A stretch of DNA of 64,000 nucleotides from Acidobacteriota bacterium (GTDB taxonomy: Bacteria; Acidobacteriota; Terriglobia; Terriglobales; Acidobacteriaceae), in assembly GCA_021780075.1 (NCBI GenBank), contig JAJXZL010000050.1, forward strand, positions 35,553 through 99,552. The letters are read 5' to 3'. Positions 36,022 to 46,171 of the stretch are shown in pieces. A model generated the notes under the pieces. It had not been told where the DNA came from, searched no databases, and worked only from the letters and a program-made list of their open reading frames with translations. Position 1 is the stretch's first letter. Each line of letters starts with the position of its first letter. A program made the translations under genes and the position numbers.

Positions 36022-36537
36022 ATGAGCATTCTGATGGTGACTGGAATTGAAGGTGCCCGCAACTGCGCTGCCGTGGTGGCCTCGCAACTGGGCATGGACG
36101 TGGAAGTGGCCGAAGGACGCAAGAGCGCGCTGGCCGCACTGCGCAAGCGGGAATTTGCCGCCGTGGTGGTGGATGAAACGCTGGCGGAGTGCGATCCCGC
36201 CGCAGCCGAGGCGATTTGGGAGCGCGCCGCGCTGGCCATTCCCCTGCAGATCAACTTCGCGCTCTCCGGCACGGCCCGGCTCGTGCGCGAGATTCGCGCT
36301 GCGCTGCACCGCCGCGAACGGGAACAGAAACTGGCGCATCGCGCTGCGGCCTCGGCCATTGAAACTGAGCTGAAGACCACGGTTGCCGGCCTGTTGCTGC
36401 ATGCGCAGTTGGCGCTCTCCGGCGGCGAAGTGCCTGACCCGCTGGCCGAAAGACTGCGCGTTGTGGCCGACCTTGCCGGCAGCCTCAGGCAGCAGCTGAG
36501 CGCGCCCTTGCAGGCGCGTGGCAGCACCGTCGCATGA
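36022..36537 (+). CDS. Receiver-like plus phospho-His-less DHp-like protein
   Basis: This 171-residue protein has an N-terminal CheY-like fold without the acidic pair (ILMVTGIEGARN) but with VVVDETLAE at the phosphoacceptor strand. A charged linker and a helical hairpin (ETELKTTVAGLLLHAQLALS ... LAERLRVVADLAGSLRQQL) follow. The hairpin resembles a histidine-kinase DHp in which HELK-type His is replaced by Thr. It probably modulates the upstream pair, perhaps as a docking or dimerisation partner. It has an AGAGG ribosome-binding site and ends before a strong terminator. Function is inferred from context only. Confidence 0.55.
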   Translation: MSILMVTGIEGARNCAAVVASQLGMDVEVAEGRKSALAALRKREFAAVVVDETLAECDPAAAEAIWERAALAIPLQINFALSGTARLVREIRAALHRREREQKLAHRAAASAIETELKTTVAGLLLHAQLALSGGEVPDPLAERLRVVADLAGSLRQQLSAPLQARGSTVA

Positions 36538-36580
36538 AAACATCCAGCAGCACGCAGGCAGCCTGCTTTGGATGAGCATC

Positions 36581-36609
36581 GCCGGGGCCTCGCACGCCCC
36601 GGCTTTTTT
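36581..36609 (+). terminator. Intrinsic terminator of the kinase operon
   Basis: GCCGGGGC (36581-36588) pairs with GCCCCGGC (36596-36603) around a seven-base loop and is followed by TTTTTT (36604-36609). It lies 44 bp after the last operon stop and separates it from purU. Confidence 0.93.
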
Positions 36610-36654
36610 GCGCGCCGGGAACAACCGCGCACGATGCCTTAATCTGGAAGAAGC

Positions 36655-37533
36655 ATGCGAGATACAGCCGTTCTGCTGATGGATTGCCCGGACCGCAAAG
36701 GACTGGTGGCCCGCGTCTCTGGGCTGCTCTACGAATGGGGCGCCAACATTCTGCACGCCGACCAGCACCAGGACCACGACCTGGGCCTGTTCTTCATGCG
36801 CGTGGAGTGGGCGCTGAACGGCGACAATTCCGGCGCGGAAGGTTCCCAGCGCTTCGACCTTGCTGGATTTGAGAAGGCCTTCGCGCCGCTTGCCGCGGAA
36901 CTCGACATGCACTGGAAGCTGAGCGCGAGCGCCCAACGACCCCGGGTGGCGCTGTTCTGCTCGCAGTATCTGCACTGCATGGCTGACCTGCTGCACCGCT
37001 GGCGCTCTGGCGAGCTGGACTGCGAGATTCCCGTCATCGTGTCGAATCATCGCGAGGTCGAGAACCTGGCCGCGTTTTACGGCATTCCTTTTGAGCATGT
37101 TTCCGTGACTGCTGCGACGCGCGCCGAGGCAGAAGCCCGGCAGCTTGCGCTGCTCGCGCAGCACAAGGTGGATCTGGTGGTGCTGGCGCGCTACATGCAG
37201 ATCCTTACTCCCGGCTTTGTGGCCCGCTATCCCGCCGCCATCATCAACGTGCATCACTCCTTTTTGCCCGCATTCACCGGGGCCCGGCCGTACCATGCCG
37301 CTCATGCGCGCGGCGTGAAGCTCATTGGCGCCACCAGCCACTACGTCACTGAAGTGCTGGACGATGGTCCCATCATCGAGCAGGACGTGGCCCGCATTTC
37401 GCACCGCGACCAGGTGGAAGACCTCGTGGCACGCGGCCGCGATCTTGAACGCCTGGTTCTCTCCCGCGCCGTGCGTTGGCACCTGGACCGCCGCATCCTT
37501 TGCTACGGCAACAAGACCGTGGTCTTCGACTAA
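36655..37533 (+). CDS. purU: Formyltetrahydrofolate deformylase
   Basis: This 292-residue protein has an N-terminal ACT domain (LLMDCPDRKGLVARVSGLLY) and a C-terminal formyltransferase fold. The active site is HHSFLPAFTGARPYHAAHARG with DDGPIIEQD. PurU hydrolyses 10-formyl-THF to formate and THF, balancing one-carbon and purine metabolism; the ACT domain usually senses Met/Gly. ATG 36655 has GGAAGAA upstream. It is monocistronic after the terminator at 36581-36609. Confidence 0.95.
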   Translation: MRDTAVLLMDCPDRKGLVARVSGLLYEWGANILHADQHQDHDLGLFFMRVEWALNGDNSGAEGSQRFDLAGFEKAFAPLAAELDMHWKLSASAQRPRVALFCSQYLHCMADLLHRWRSGELDCEIPVIVSNHREVENLAAFYGIPFEHVSVTAATRAEAEARQLALLAQHKVDLVVLARYMQILTPGFVARYPAAIINVHHSFLPAFTGARPYHAAHARGVKLIGATSHYVTEVLDDGPIIEQDVARISHRDQVEDLVARGRDLERLVLSRAVRWHLDRRILCYGNKTVVFD

Positions 37534-37710
37534 CGCCTGTTCAGGCGCTCCCGCCGCGCCGCCGCTTGCCTTGACAGCAGACCGCCCGGTGAATACTGAT
37601 GGAGAACGCCCAGTCTTCTCGATGGCGGCAGATGTTCTGCGGCCCATGCTCCGCCTGGAAGAAGCTGGAGATTCTCGCCGGCCCGGTTGCCGGCCCTGCA
37701 GGACAATCAG

Positions 37711-38793
37711 ATGAGACGCACAAAACTTTCTCCGCTGCCTGCCGTCATCGCGATTGCCCTCGCATGCGCGTTTGTGCCGCCTCAACTGCATGCCGCTGCC
37801 GGCACTGCAAACTCGGCACCTCTCAAGGTTGACCGGCTCGATCCAGCGATCGATCAGATCATTCCCGCCGGCGCCGTTCTTGAGCGCGTCGCCACGGGAT
37901 TCAAATGGCTCGAAGGCCCCGTGTGGACAAACGGCAGCCTCTACTTCGCCGATATACCGGGCAACAGTATCCGCAAGTGGACGCCGGGCAAAGGCGTGAC
38001 CACGCTGCTGACGCCCAGCGGGTACAAGGGCTCCGCTCCCTACGGTGGCCCTGAATCCGGCTCGAACGGAATGACTCTCGACGCGCATGGCCGGCTCACC
38101 GTCGCGGGACATGCGCAGCGCGACGTCTACCGGCTGGAGTCGCTGCAACCCGGCTCGCCGATTACCATTCTCGCGGACACCTATCAGGGCAAGCGGCTCA
38201 ACAGCCCAAACGATCTGGTCTACAGATCCGATGGCTCGCTCTACTTCACCGATCCGCCTTACGGCTTGCGGACGCAGCAGGACAGCGACCCGGAAAAGCA
38301 GCTCAAGGCCAACGGCGTTTATCGCATTCCGCACGCGCTTGAGCAGAAGCCCGGCGCCGCACCCTCGTCCGCCGCATTGCAGCAGCTCGTCACTGACCTT
38401 CCCCGGCCGAACGGCATTGCTTTCTCACCCGATGAAAGATATCTCTACGTCAATAACTCCGAGCCGCAGAAGATATGGATGCGCTACCGCGTGCTGCCGG
38501 ATGGAACATTGACCGAGGGCAAGGTCATCTGCGACGCCACATCGGACGCGCGCCCCGGCGGCCCGGATGGAATGAAGGTGGACCAGCAGGGAAACATCTA
38601 TAGCGCAGGCCCCGGCGGCGTGTGGATTCTTTCACCCGAGGGCAAGCACCTGGGCACAATCGTCATGCCGGAAAGAACCGCGAACGTGGCCTGGGGCGGA
38701 GCCGACCGCAAGACGCTCTACATCACGGCCAGCAGCAGCGTCTATCGCGTACACCTCAAGATTGCGGGTGCGCCTCTTACGCGAAGCCGGTAG
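37711..38793 (+). CDS. Exported SMP-30/gluconolactonase-like protein
   Basis: This 360-residue protein has a signal peptide (cleavage near QLHAAA). It is a six-bladed propeller of the SMP-30/gluconolactonase family, with LEGPVWTNGSLYFADIPGN (metal Glu), GSNGMTLDAHGRL, SPNDLVYRSDGSLYFTDPPY and GPDGMKVDQQGNIY. Family members hydrolyse sugar lactones in a metal-dependent way, here outside the cytosol. ATG 37711 has AGGA seven bases upstream. It ends about 20 bp before a minus-strand terminator. Confidence 0.9.
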   Translation: MRRTKLSPLPAVIAIALACAFVPPQLHAAAGTANSAPLKVDRLDPAIDQIIPAGAVLERVATGFKWLEGPVWTNGSLYFADIPGNSIRKWTPGKGVTTLLTPSGYKGSAPYGGPESGSNGMTLDAHGRLTVAGHAQRDVYRLESLQPGSPITILADTYQGKRLNSPNDLVYRSDGSLYFTDPPYGLRTQQDSDPEKQLKANGVYRIPHALEQKPGAAPSSAALQQLVTDLPRPNGIAFSPDERYLYVNNSEPQKIWMRYRVLPDGTLTEGKVICDATSDARPGGPDGMKVDQQGNIYSAGPGGVWILSPEGKHLGTIVMPERTANVAWGGADRKTLYITASSSVYRVHLKIAGAPLTRSR

Positions 38794-38813
38794 CGCATAT
38801 TCAATATCACTTT

Positions 38814-38856
38814 GAAAAAACGAGGGCCATCCGCGCCGTATGACGTGGATGGCCCT
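38814..38856 (-). terminator. Intrinsic terminator of the class III aminotransferase gene
   Basis: AGGGCCATCC (38823-38832) pairs with GGATGGCCCT (38847-38856). An A6 run at 38815-38820 gives a U-tract after the stem on the minus strand. It lies about 40 bp beyond the aminotransferase stop and may also block rightward readthrough. Confidence 0.85.
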
Positions 38857-38894
38857 TGCGCTTTGCCGCTTTGAAGCAGACAAACCAGCCCGCG

Positions 38895-40256
38895 TTACGC
38901 CTCCACCAGCGCGTCGGCAATGCCAAGGTGCCGGTCAAAAGCATCAATGCCCAGGTCCAGCTCTTCCTTCGTCACAATCAGCGGCGGAGCGATGACGAAG
39001 TGGCTGATCCATGACTGCTGCGCCACGCCATCGGCCATCATCTTCGCGGCAATCTGGTCCACCACCGTTGGCTTGCCATCTGCCTTGTCGCGCATGGTGT
39101 TGAAGGGCTCCTTCGTCGCACGATTCTTCACCAGCTCAATCGCAAAAAACAGACCGATGCCGCGCACGTCGCCGATGGATGGATGCTTCGCCTTCAGTGC
39201 TTCGAGCTTTTCGCGCACATAGGATTCCAGTTCCGCTGCGCGCTCCACAAGCTTGAGCCGCTGCATTTCCTCGATGGTGGCCGTGGCCGGGCCGAGCGTG
39301 ATGGGGTGCGCCTCGTAGGTGTGCCCGTGCGAGAAGTAGCGATCCTCAAAGTAGTCGGCAATTTTGGTTGTAGTGGCGCACAGGCCCAGCGGCACATAAG
39401 CTGACGTAATGCCCTTGGCGGTGACCAGGATGTCCGGCTTCACGCCCCAGTGATCCACGGCAAACCACTTGCCGGTGCGGCCCCAGCCAGTCATCACTTC
39501 ATCGGCAATCAGCAGCACGCCGTGACGGTCGCAGATTTCGCGGATGCGCGGGAAGTACTCCGGCGGCGGAATCAGCACGCCGTTGGTGCCCACGACAGGC
39601 TCCAGAAGAATGGCCGCCACATCGCTCTCATTGCGAATCATGTGCTCGATGTAATCCGCGCAGGCCACGTTGCAGCCGGGATATGTGTGCCGGATGGGGC
39701 AGTTGTAGCAGTTGGTCTCCGGAGCAAAAATGAAGCCGTGCCCCTTGCCGGCCGGTTCCATCGCCCAGCGACGCGGGTCGCCGGTGGCTGCAATCGAGCC
39801 CATCGTTGATCCGTGATACGAGCGATAGCGCGAGATGATCTTGCTCTTGCCCGTGACCATGCGCGCGATCTTAAAGGCGGCTTCGTTGGCATCGGTTCCG
39901 CTGGTGCCGAAGAAGAACTTGTTCAGCCCCGCGGGCAATACTTCAAGCAGCTTCGCGCTCAGTCTCGCGCGGGCTTCGGTGGCGTACGCCGGGCCCACAA
40001 AGGCCAGCGCGCGTGCCTGCTCGCCAATCGACTCAATCACGCGCGGATTCTTGTGGCCAAGGTTTACGCACATGAGCTGCGAGCTGAAGTCGAGATACCG
40101 CTTGCCGGCGCTGTCAGTGAACCAGCAGCCCTCGGCATCGGTAATATGCAGCGGCTTCCAAGTCTTCTGGACGCGCCAGGTGCCGTAGTTGGTCTCGCGT
40201 GTGATTTGGGAGATTTCTTCCGAAGTGAGAGGGCCGGGCCGGGAAAATTCATTCAT
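38895..40256 (-). CDS. Class III PLP-dependent aminotransferase
   Basis: This 453-residue fold-type I transaminase has a PLP-phosphate loop (FFFGTSGTDANEAAFKIAR). The cofactor Asp lies in LLIADEVMTGWGRTG, and the Schiff-base Lys in VTAKGITSAYVPLG. A four-Cys segment (CYNCPIRHTYPGCNVACADY) is notable. The family includes taurine-, beta-alanine- and omega-amino acid:pyruvate aminotransferases; the substrate cannot be fixed from sequence. It is a single gene bounded by terminators on both sides. Confidence 0.9.
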   Translation of the reverse strand: MNEFSRPGPLTSEEISQITRETNYGTWRVQKTWKPLHITDAEGCWFTDSAGKRYLDFSSQLMCVNLGHKNPRVIESIGEQARALAFVGPAYATEARARLSAKLLEVLPAGLNKFFFGTSGTDANEAAFKIARMVTGKSKIISRYRSYHGSTMGSIAATGDPRRWAMEPAGKGHGFIFAPETNCYNCPIRHTYPGCNVACADYIEHMIRNESDVAAILLEPVVGTNGVLIPPPEYFPRIREICDRHGVLLIADEVMTGWGRTGKWFAVDHWGVKPDILVTAKGITSAYVPLGLCATTTKIADYFEDRYFSHGHTYEAHPITLGPATATIEEMQRLKLVERAAELESYVREKLEALKAKHPSIGDVRGIGLFFAIELVKNRATKEPFNTMRDKADGKPTVVDQIAAKMMADGVAQQSWISHFVIAPPLIVTKEELDLGIDAFDRHLGIADALVEA

Positions 40257-40324
40257 GATGTCGCTCTTTGCTACGTATATTCAGCCATCCTACCACCGGC
40301 GGGCACAGCCTTGGAGTCCGCGCA

Positions 40325-40355
40325 AACAAAAGCCTCCGGCGGGTTGGCCGGGGGC
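40325..40355 (-). terminator. Intrinsic terminator of clpC
   Basis: On the minus strand GCCCCCGGC and GCCGGAGGC (40355-40347 and 40340-40332) pair with one mismatch and are followed by a TTTTGTTTG tract. It starts about 22 bp after the clpC stop. Confidence 0.8.
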
Positions 40356-40377
40356 ATCTTTGCAGTCCTCAAAAGAA

Positions 40378-42843
40378 TCAGTTGCTGTAGAGCAGAATCC
40401 CTGCCGCCTTCTCCTCGCTGGCGCTCTCGTCTGAGCTGACCGGGCGATAGAAGAGCTGGTTCTGGTCCAGATAGACCTCGAGGAAAGCTGGCCGCGCAGT
40501 AATCTGCCCAGCGATCAGCGCCTCCGACAGGGGGTCTTCGACGTAGCGCTGCAGCGCGCGGCGCAACGGACGCGCACCATAGTTGCGGTCCACCAGCGTC
40601 TTTTCGAGAATCCACTTCTTGGCTTCCTCGGTGACCGAGATGGTGATGGCCTTCTGCGCCAGGTTGGCGTTGAGCTGCTGCACCAGCAGTTCGACAATCT
40701 GCAACAGATCGCCGTCCGACAGCGACTGGAAGAGAATGACTTCGTCGAGGCGGTTGAGGAACTCAGGATTGAAGGTCTTCTTCACTTCCTGCTTGACCAG
40801 TTCCTCCACCTTTTCTGTCACCAGGTCTTCGCGTTCGCTCTGGAAGCCGAGCCCCTGCTTCTTCTGCAGGTGCCGCGCGCCAATGTTGGAGGTCATGATG
40901 ATGATGGTGTTCTTGAAGTCGACGGTATTGCCAAGGCCGTCGGTCAACTGACCATCCTCAAAGACCTGCAACAGCAGATTGAACACATCCGGATGCGCCT
41001 TCTCGATTTCGTCCAGCAGCACGACAGAGTAGGGCGAGCGCTTGACGCGCTCTGTCAACTGGCCGCCCTCCTCGTAGCCCACGTAGCCCGGAGGCGAACC
41101 GATCAGCTTGGAGACCGAGTGCTTCTCCATGAACTCCGACATATCGAAGCGGATAAGCGCCTTGTCTGACCCGAAGAGGAACTGGGCCAACGTGCGCGCC
41201 ATTTCCGTTTTGCCCACGCCCGTGGGGCCAAGGAACAGGAAGCTGCCGATGGGCCTGTTGGGCGATTTGAGCCCGGCGCGCGAGCGGCGAATGGCGCGAG
41301 CCAGCGCGCTGATCGCCTTCTCCTGCGAGATGACGCGCTTGTGCAGCTCTTCTTCCACGCGCAGCAGTTTCTGCGTCTCTTCTTCCTTGATGCTGGTGAC
41401 GGGCACACCGGTCCAGCGGCTCACCACATCCTCAATATCCTCACGGCCCACGATGCCGGCGGCCGAGTCGTCGAGGTGGTACTTATCGCGCAGGGCGCGC
41501 AGGTTCTCGCGCTCCTTGCGCTCCTCGTCGGAGTAGAAGCGCGCCTTCTCAAATTCATGATTGGCAATCGCCGAGTCCATGCGGTGCACGATGAACTTGA
41601 TGCGCTTCTGCACCTCGGTAATCTCTTCGGGCAGCGAGGTCTGGCGCAGCTTCACGCGCGCGCCCGCCTCGTCGATCAGGTCGATGGCCTTGTCCGGCAG
41701 AAAGCGATCCGGAATGTAGCGGTTCGAGTGCGACACCGCAAACTCGATCGCGGCATCGGTGTAACTGACCGCGTGGAACTTCTCGTAGCGGTCCTTGATG
41801 CCGTTGATGATCTTGATCGCGTCCGCCTCGTTCGGCGGTGGAACCTTCACCGCCTGGAAGCGCCGCTCCAGCGAGCGGTCCTTCTCAATCGACTTGCGGT
41901 ACTCGGCCGGTGTGGTGGCGCCGATGCACTGAATCTCGCCGCGGCTGAGCGCCGGCTTCAGAATGTTCGCCGCATCCAGCGAACCCTCGGCCGAGCCAGC
42001 TCCCACCAGCGTGTGCAACTCGTCAATGAAGATGATGGAGTTCTGGTTTTCCATCAGCTCCTTCATGATCGTTTTGAGCCGCTCTTCAAACTGGCCGCGG
42101 TACTTGGTTCCGGCCACGATCAGCGACAGGTCCAGAGCCAGAACGCGCTTGTCCGCCAGAAACGTGGGAACTTCGCCGTCTGCAATGCGCTGCGCAAGGC
42201 CTTCGACAATGGCCGTCTTGCCCACGCCCGGCTCACCGATCAGCACAGGATTGTTCTTCGTGCGGCGGCAGAGAATCTGCACCACACGCTCCAGTTCGCT
42301 GTCGCGGCCCACGAGCGGATCAAGCTGCCCGTCCATGGCCGCCTGCGTGAGGTCGCGGCTGAACTCGGCGAGCAGGCTGCTCTCGCGCTGGCGCTGTGTC
42401 TGCGGAGCCTTTTCCTGTGTCACGCGGGCCAGCTCGTCGCGAATCTGCGCCAGCTTCAGGCCGCGCTCCTGCAGAATCTCAGAGGCAAAGCACTTCTCCT
42501 CGCGCAGCAGGCCCAGCAAAAGATGTTCGGTGCCAATGTGCTTGTGGCCAAGCCGCTCGGCTTCCTCAGCCGCATAAGCCAGTACGCGTTTGCACTCATT
42601 GGAAAGCGGCAGGTCCACGGACGTGGAGACCTTCTCGCGAATGGTGGTGTGGGCCTCGATTTGCTTGCGGATCGATTCCACCGAAGCATGCGAGCGCAGG
42701 AAGCGGTTGGTTAACGCCTTGTCCTCGCGCAACAGGCCAAGCAGCAGGTGCTCGGTCTCGATATAGGGCGAGCCGAACTGGCTAGCCTCATACCGCGCGA
42801 AGAAGATCACGCGCCGTGCCTTCTCCGTATAGCGTTCGAACAT
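40378..42843 (-). CDS. clpC: ATP-dependent Clp protease ATP-binding subunit ClpC
   Basis: This 821-residue Hsp100 unfoldase has duplicated N-domain repeats ([11 protein letters not shown] and [11 protein letters not shown]). Two AAA+ modules carry Walker A sites GEPGVGKTA and GPTGVGKTE, with a short middle domain between them of ClpC size, not ClpB size. It partners ClpP in regulated proteolysis. ATG 42843 ([20 protein letters not shown]) has GGGAGAACACA upstream and is chosen over an in-frame extension to 42918. No CIRCE or CtsR-type operator was recognised upstream. Confidence 0.94.
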   Translation of the reverse strand: MFERYTEKARRVIFFARYEASQFGSPYIETEHLLLGLLREDKALTNRFLRSHASVESIRKQIEAHTTIREKVSTSVDLPLSNECKRVLAYAAEEAERLGHKHIGTEHLLLGLLREEKCFASEILQERGLKLAQIRDELARVTQEKAPQTQRQRESSLLAEFSRDLTQAAMDGQLDPLVGRDSELERVVQILCRRTKNNPVLIGEPGVGKTAIVEGLAQRIADGEVPTFLADKRVLALDLSLIVAGTKYRGQFEERLKTIMKELMENQNSIIFIDELHTLVGAGSAEGSLDAANILKPALSRGEIQCIGATTPAEYRKSIEKDRSLERRFQAVKVPPPNEADAIKIINGIKDRYEKFHAVSYTDAAIEFAVSHSNRYIPDRFLPDKAIDLIDEAGARVKLRQTSLPEEITEVQKRIKFIVHRMDSAIANHEFEKARFYSDEERKERENLRALRDKYHLDDSAAGIVGREDIEDVVSRWTGVPVTSIKEEETQKLLRVEEELHKRVISQEKAISALARAIRRSRAGLKSPNRPIGSFLFLGPTGVGKTEMARTLAQFLFGSDKALIRFDMSEFMEKHSVSKLIGSPPGYVGYEEGGQLTERVKRSPYSVVLLDEIEKAHPDVFNLLLQVFEDGQLTDGLGNTVDFKNTIIIMTSNIGARHLQKKQGLGFQSEREDLVTEKVEELVKQEVKKTFNPEFLNRLDEVILFQSLSDGDLLQIVELLVQQLNANLAQKAITISVTEEAKKWILEKTLVDRNYGARPLRRALQRYVEDPLSEALIAGQITARPAFLEVYLDQNQLFYRPVSSDESASEEKAAGILLYSN

Positions 42844-43149
42844 TGTGTTCTCCCTTACAGCAGGCTTTCGTAGGAAGTAGCCGTCCGGTACTTTCGCCGG
42901 CTTCAGCCCAACCCGCACGCGCCCTTCTCTTAACTACGCCGCCGGAGGCACCCTTTGGAAAATCCCATTCCTGCCCCGAACAGCTCTTTGGGATGGTTGC
43001 GAACCCTGTTCGGTCCGATTGTCCCCGGCGCTCCTGCTGCCAGCGGACTTCCATCCTGCCCTCGTCGGCCTGGAGGGGGAAAACACACCGCCGTACCCAG
43101 ACCTCTTACTTCAATCAGACTCAAAATCGCCCGGAACGGTGCATTTTCA
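42844..43149. other. Intergenic region between clpC and the ABC ATPase gene
   Basis: About 306 bp lie between the end of the ABC ATPase gene and clpC on the same strand. It presumably carries the clpC promoter, but I cannot point to a convincing -35/-10 pair, hairpin or small gene. Confidence 0.4.
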
Positions 43150-43941
43150 TCATGCTTTGCCGGGGTTAAGTCCAGCCGGAGCGTGTGCCCCTGCCACAGT
43201 AAGACGCCCGCTCTCCAGGCGCAGAGTCCGCGTACAGCGCGCGGCCAGATCCGGGTTATGGGTCACCACAATCGAAGTGAGCCCGTGGGAACCATGCAGC
43301 CGTTCCAGCAGGCCGAAGACCTTGCCCGCCGTCATTTCGTCCAGGTCGCCTGTCGGCTCGTCGGCAAGCAGCAGTCGCGGAGCGCCCACCAGCGCCCGAG
43401 CCAGCGCCACGCGCTGCTGCTCGCCGCCAGAGAGTTCGCCCGGTCGATGCTCGCCTCGATCCTCCAAGTCAACCTCCTTCAACCACGTCGCTGCCGCCGT
43501 CAGCGCGTCGCGTCTGCTTAACCCACGCGCCAGCAACGGCATAGCCACATTCTCCAGCGCCGTAAACTCCGGCAGCAGGTAATGGAACTGCCACACATAG
43601 CCAATCTCACGGTTGCGAAAAGCTGCCGCCTCCCGCTGCGACAGATGGGCCACATTGGTTGACGCGCAGTGTACAGTCCCCGCGGTAGGAGCATCAAGAG
43701 CACCGAGGATGTGCAAAAGTGTGCTCTTTCCCGCGCCGGACTGGCCCACAATGGCCACCAGTTCGCCGGGAAAAATCTCTAAATCCAATCCGTGGAAGAG
43801 GGTAAGAGCGCCGCGCGCCGTGCGGTAGGTCTTTTCCAGACCCCGAACCTGAATGATCGGAGCGCCCTCCGGCGCCCGCAACTCTGAGCCCCGCGTGGAG
43901 CGGGAGGCCTGGCTGGCAGCCGCTGAGGAGGTTTGGTTCAT
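43150..43941 (-). CDS. lolD: LolD/MacB-type ABC transporter ATP-binding protein
   Basis: This 263-residue ATPase has Walker A GQSGAGKST, signature LSGGEQQRVALARAL, Walker B LLLADEPTGDLD and the H-loop VVTHN. LolD/MacB-family proteins power lipoprotein release or efflux from the inner membrane. An N-terminal Ser/Ala-rich extension of about 28 residues is unusual. No LolC/E or MacB membrane partner is encoded in the window, so the specific system is uncertain. Confidence 0.82.
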   Translation of the reverse strand: MNQTSSAAASQASRSTRGSELRAPEGAPIIQVRGLEKTYRTARGALTLFHGLDLEIFPGELVAIVGQSGAGKSTLLHILGALDAPTAGTVHCASTNVAHLSQREAAAFRNREIGYVWQFHYLLPEFTALENVAMPLLARGLSRRDALTAAATWLKEVDLEDRGEHRPGELSGGEQQRVALARALVGAPRLLLADEPTGDLDEMTAGKVFGLLERLHGSHGLTSIVVTHNPDLAARCTRTLRLESGRLTVAGAHAPAGLNPGKA

Positions 43942-44025
43942 CCGGTTCCCTCTATTTTAACGTGACACAGGCCGGTTCTGTTCTGGCAATAGCGCGGGAG
44001 TTGTAACGGCATCCGCGCTTGCCCC

Positions 44026-45144
44026 TCAAGGCTTGACGGCTGGCCGCGACACGGACCCCGGCGCAATGGCGCCCGGATTGAGCCGCGCAATCCGCCCATT
44101 CGGCCCCACGACAAACGGCAGCGAGAGCGCGTTCCAGTTGCCGTCATCCAGCGGCTGCCAGGTCTTGCCGTCGTCACGGCTGATGTCCGAGCCATTGGTG
44201 CCCACCGTAATCCACGCCTTCAGACTCCCGCTCCACTGCACCGCGGAGCGGTAGCCATGGGGCGGCTTTGTTGCTGCGGCCCAATGCTCGCCGCCATCAG
44301 ATGACCACGCAGCGGTGCCAGTAGAATCGTTGGGCTTGGTGTAGTCCCCGCCGACGGCAATTCCCTTCTTCCGGTCCATGAACCAAAGGGAAAAGATGCC
44401 TGCGGACTCAGTTCCACCTGCCATCGGAACCGAAACTCTTCCACATGGATCATTCGGAATACCTGATACCAGAAGCGGAGACACGAGAACTGAAGCGCCG
44501 GCCTTGCCCCCGACACCAAGAATGTAGCGGCGCGAACCGAAGATGAAAACGGACGTATTACTGGCGGCAAACGCTGCTTGCCCTTCCTGCGCTACACACC
44601 CGCCGTCATCGATAAACCAGCCATGCCCAAGAATCATCACAAAGGTTTGAAATCGGTCCTTGACGGGATCGCCAATAACAACTCCCGTGTGCTCATCGCC
44701 GATCGCAAATCCGAAGTCCCCGTGCTGGAAAACAACTGCATCCCAGAACCCGTCCTTTTCAGAATTCGCTAGAGCGAGCTTCCACGTCCTGCACCCATCC
44801 TCCGTTTTGTACAAGCGGCTCTTGTCCCCCGGCCCTGACGCCATCACAATCGCCGTCTGCGCATCCCACGCCTGCACGCCGCGAAAATCCAGCGTCGCCC
44901 CGTCCTTGTCCGCATCCGGCGTGGCGCAGCGTGTCCAGTGCGCGCCGCCATCCGTAGTCCGTAGCACCGTGCCGCCCGTGCCGCTGGCCCACGCCACCGT
45001 GCTATCCACCGAATCAATCCCGCGCAGCCCTGCCGTCGTGCCCGACTCCTGCATCTGCCACACCGGCCCCGTCTGCGCCGCGCCCTGCGCAGCTAGCCCG
45101 GCCACCACCGCCACAACCAGCGCTCCTGCTCGCATCCCTAACAT
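44026..45144 (-). CDS. Exported BNR-repeat/Ycf48-like beta-propeller protein
   Basis: This 372-residue protein has a signal peptide (MRAGALVVAVVAGLAAQGAA). Asp-box repeats follow (RTTDGGAHWTR, KTEDGCRTWK, SSDGGEHWAA, SRDDGKTWQPL), as in sialidase/Ycf48-like propellers. No catalytic sialidase residues were identified, so it is more likely a structural or binding propeller. ATG 45144 or 45135 could start it. It is common in Acidobacteria-like genomes, with unknown role. Confidence 0.78.
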   Translation of the reverse strand: MLGMRAGALVVAVVAGLAAQGAAQTGPVWQMQESGTTAGLRGIDSVDSTVAWASGTGGTVLRTTDGGAHWTRCATPDADKDGATLDFRGVQAWDAQTAIVMASGPGDKSRLYKTEDGCRTWKLALANSEKDGFWDAVVFQHGDFGFAIGDEHTGVVIGDPVKDRFQTFVMILGHGWFIDDGGCVAQEGQAAFAASNTSVFIFGSRRYILGVGGKAGASVLVSPLLVSGIPNDPCGRVSVPMAGGTESAGIFSLWFMDRKKGIAVGGDYTKPNDSTGTAAWSSDGGEHWAAATKPPHGYRSAVQWSGSLKAWITVGTNGSDISRDDGKTWQPLDDGNWNALSLPFVVGPNGRIARLNPGAIAPGSVSRPAVKP

Positions 45145-45287
45145 GCCCCGCAGTATAGCCCACCGTTCACACTTGCAGTACGCAAGAGCCCGCGCGCCCG
45201 GCAATTCACGCCTCCGCCTGAAAAATCGATATCGTGGCGCGCATCACAGAGCTGCCCGCGACCCTTCCGCTATAACCGGAATCGATC

Positions 45288-46130
45288 GTGAATCTTTTAA
45301 GAACCCTTGCATCTCTGGCCCTGGCCGCTGCCAGTGTGGCGGGCGCGTGTGCCGCACAGGCGCAGCAGTCCTACTACGCGCAGTTCCGTACGCACAACGC
45401 CGAGATGGCAGCCGTGCAGCCGATGTGGATGGCACCCCTGATCCAGCCTGATGCGCGCCTGTCGCAAGCCGCGCGGTTCTCCGTCGCCAATCAGCACGCC
45501 GCCGGCGAGCACATCTTTATCTACGGCAACGATCATGGCGTATCGACGATCATCGGCAATCGCGTTCAATGGGATCTCGATCCGCCATCCTTCTTTCGCA
45601 ACCACTCCTCCACATTCAAGGACGGCTTTGGCAACGCCGGTACGCAGTTGAAGTACCGCATTGCCTCAGGCAACGCCGAGCACGGCAACTTCGCAGTGAC
45701 GGCGATTACGAGTTATGGCTTTGCGCCGCGCGCTTACCAGAACTTCATGCTCACGAGCTACTTTGATCCTAAAATTGCGGCGGGCATTGCACGCGGCAGA
45801 TTCAATGTACAATCCACCTTCGGCGGCTTGCTGCCCACGGGCAAGATTGCGCAGCAGGGAAGACTCATCGAGTGGAATGGGACGGCGCAGGTGCATCCCA
45901 CGGCGCACCTCTGGTTCGATGTGGAAGACAACGCTGCCTGGGTGAAGGGCAGCATCTACGACGGCCAGATGCAGAATTTCATGACGCCCGCGGTCTTTTA
46001 CATGATCCGGAGAAAGAACTGGGAATCAATGCATCCGGTCCTGGTGCTCGACGGCGGAATGCAGATTGCCACGTCGCACTTCTCCTTCTACAACCACAAC
46101 CTCATCACCGAGGCTCGCATCCTCTTCTAG
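45288..46130 (+). CDS. Exported protein of unknown function, possibly outer membrane
   Basis: This 280-residue protein starts at GTG 45288 and has a signal peptide (MNLLRTLASLALAAASVAGA, cleavage near QAQQ). The mature region is strand-rich and aromatic and ends in ARILF, a C-terminal Phe compatible with a beta-barrel. No enzymatic motif is recognised. It is divergent from the BNR protein. It is given as hypothetical. Confidence 0.65.
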   Translation: MNLLRTLASLALAAASVAGACAAQAQQSYYAQFRTHNAEMAAVQPMWMAPLIQPDARLSQAARFSVANQHAAGEHIFIYGNDHGVSTIIGNRVQWDLDPPSFFRNHSSTFKDGFGNAGTQLKYRIASGNAEHGNFAVTAITSYGFAPRAYQNFMLTSYFDPKIAAGIARGRFNVQSTFGGLLPTGKIAQQGRLIEWNGTAQVHPTAHLWFDVEDNAAWVKGSIYDGQMQNFMTPAVFYMIRRKNWESMHPVLVLDGGMQIATSHFSFYNHNLITEARILF

Positions 46131-46171
46131 GCACGGCCTCGGCGTACGCGGCAATTGCCAAGCAGCGAATA

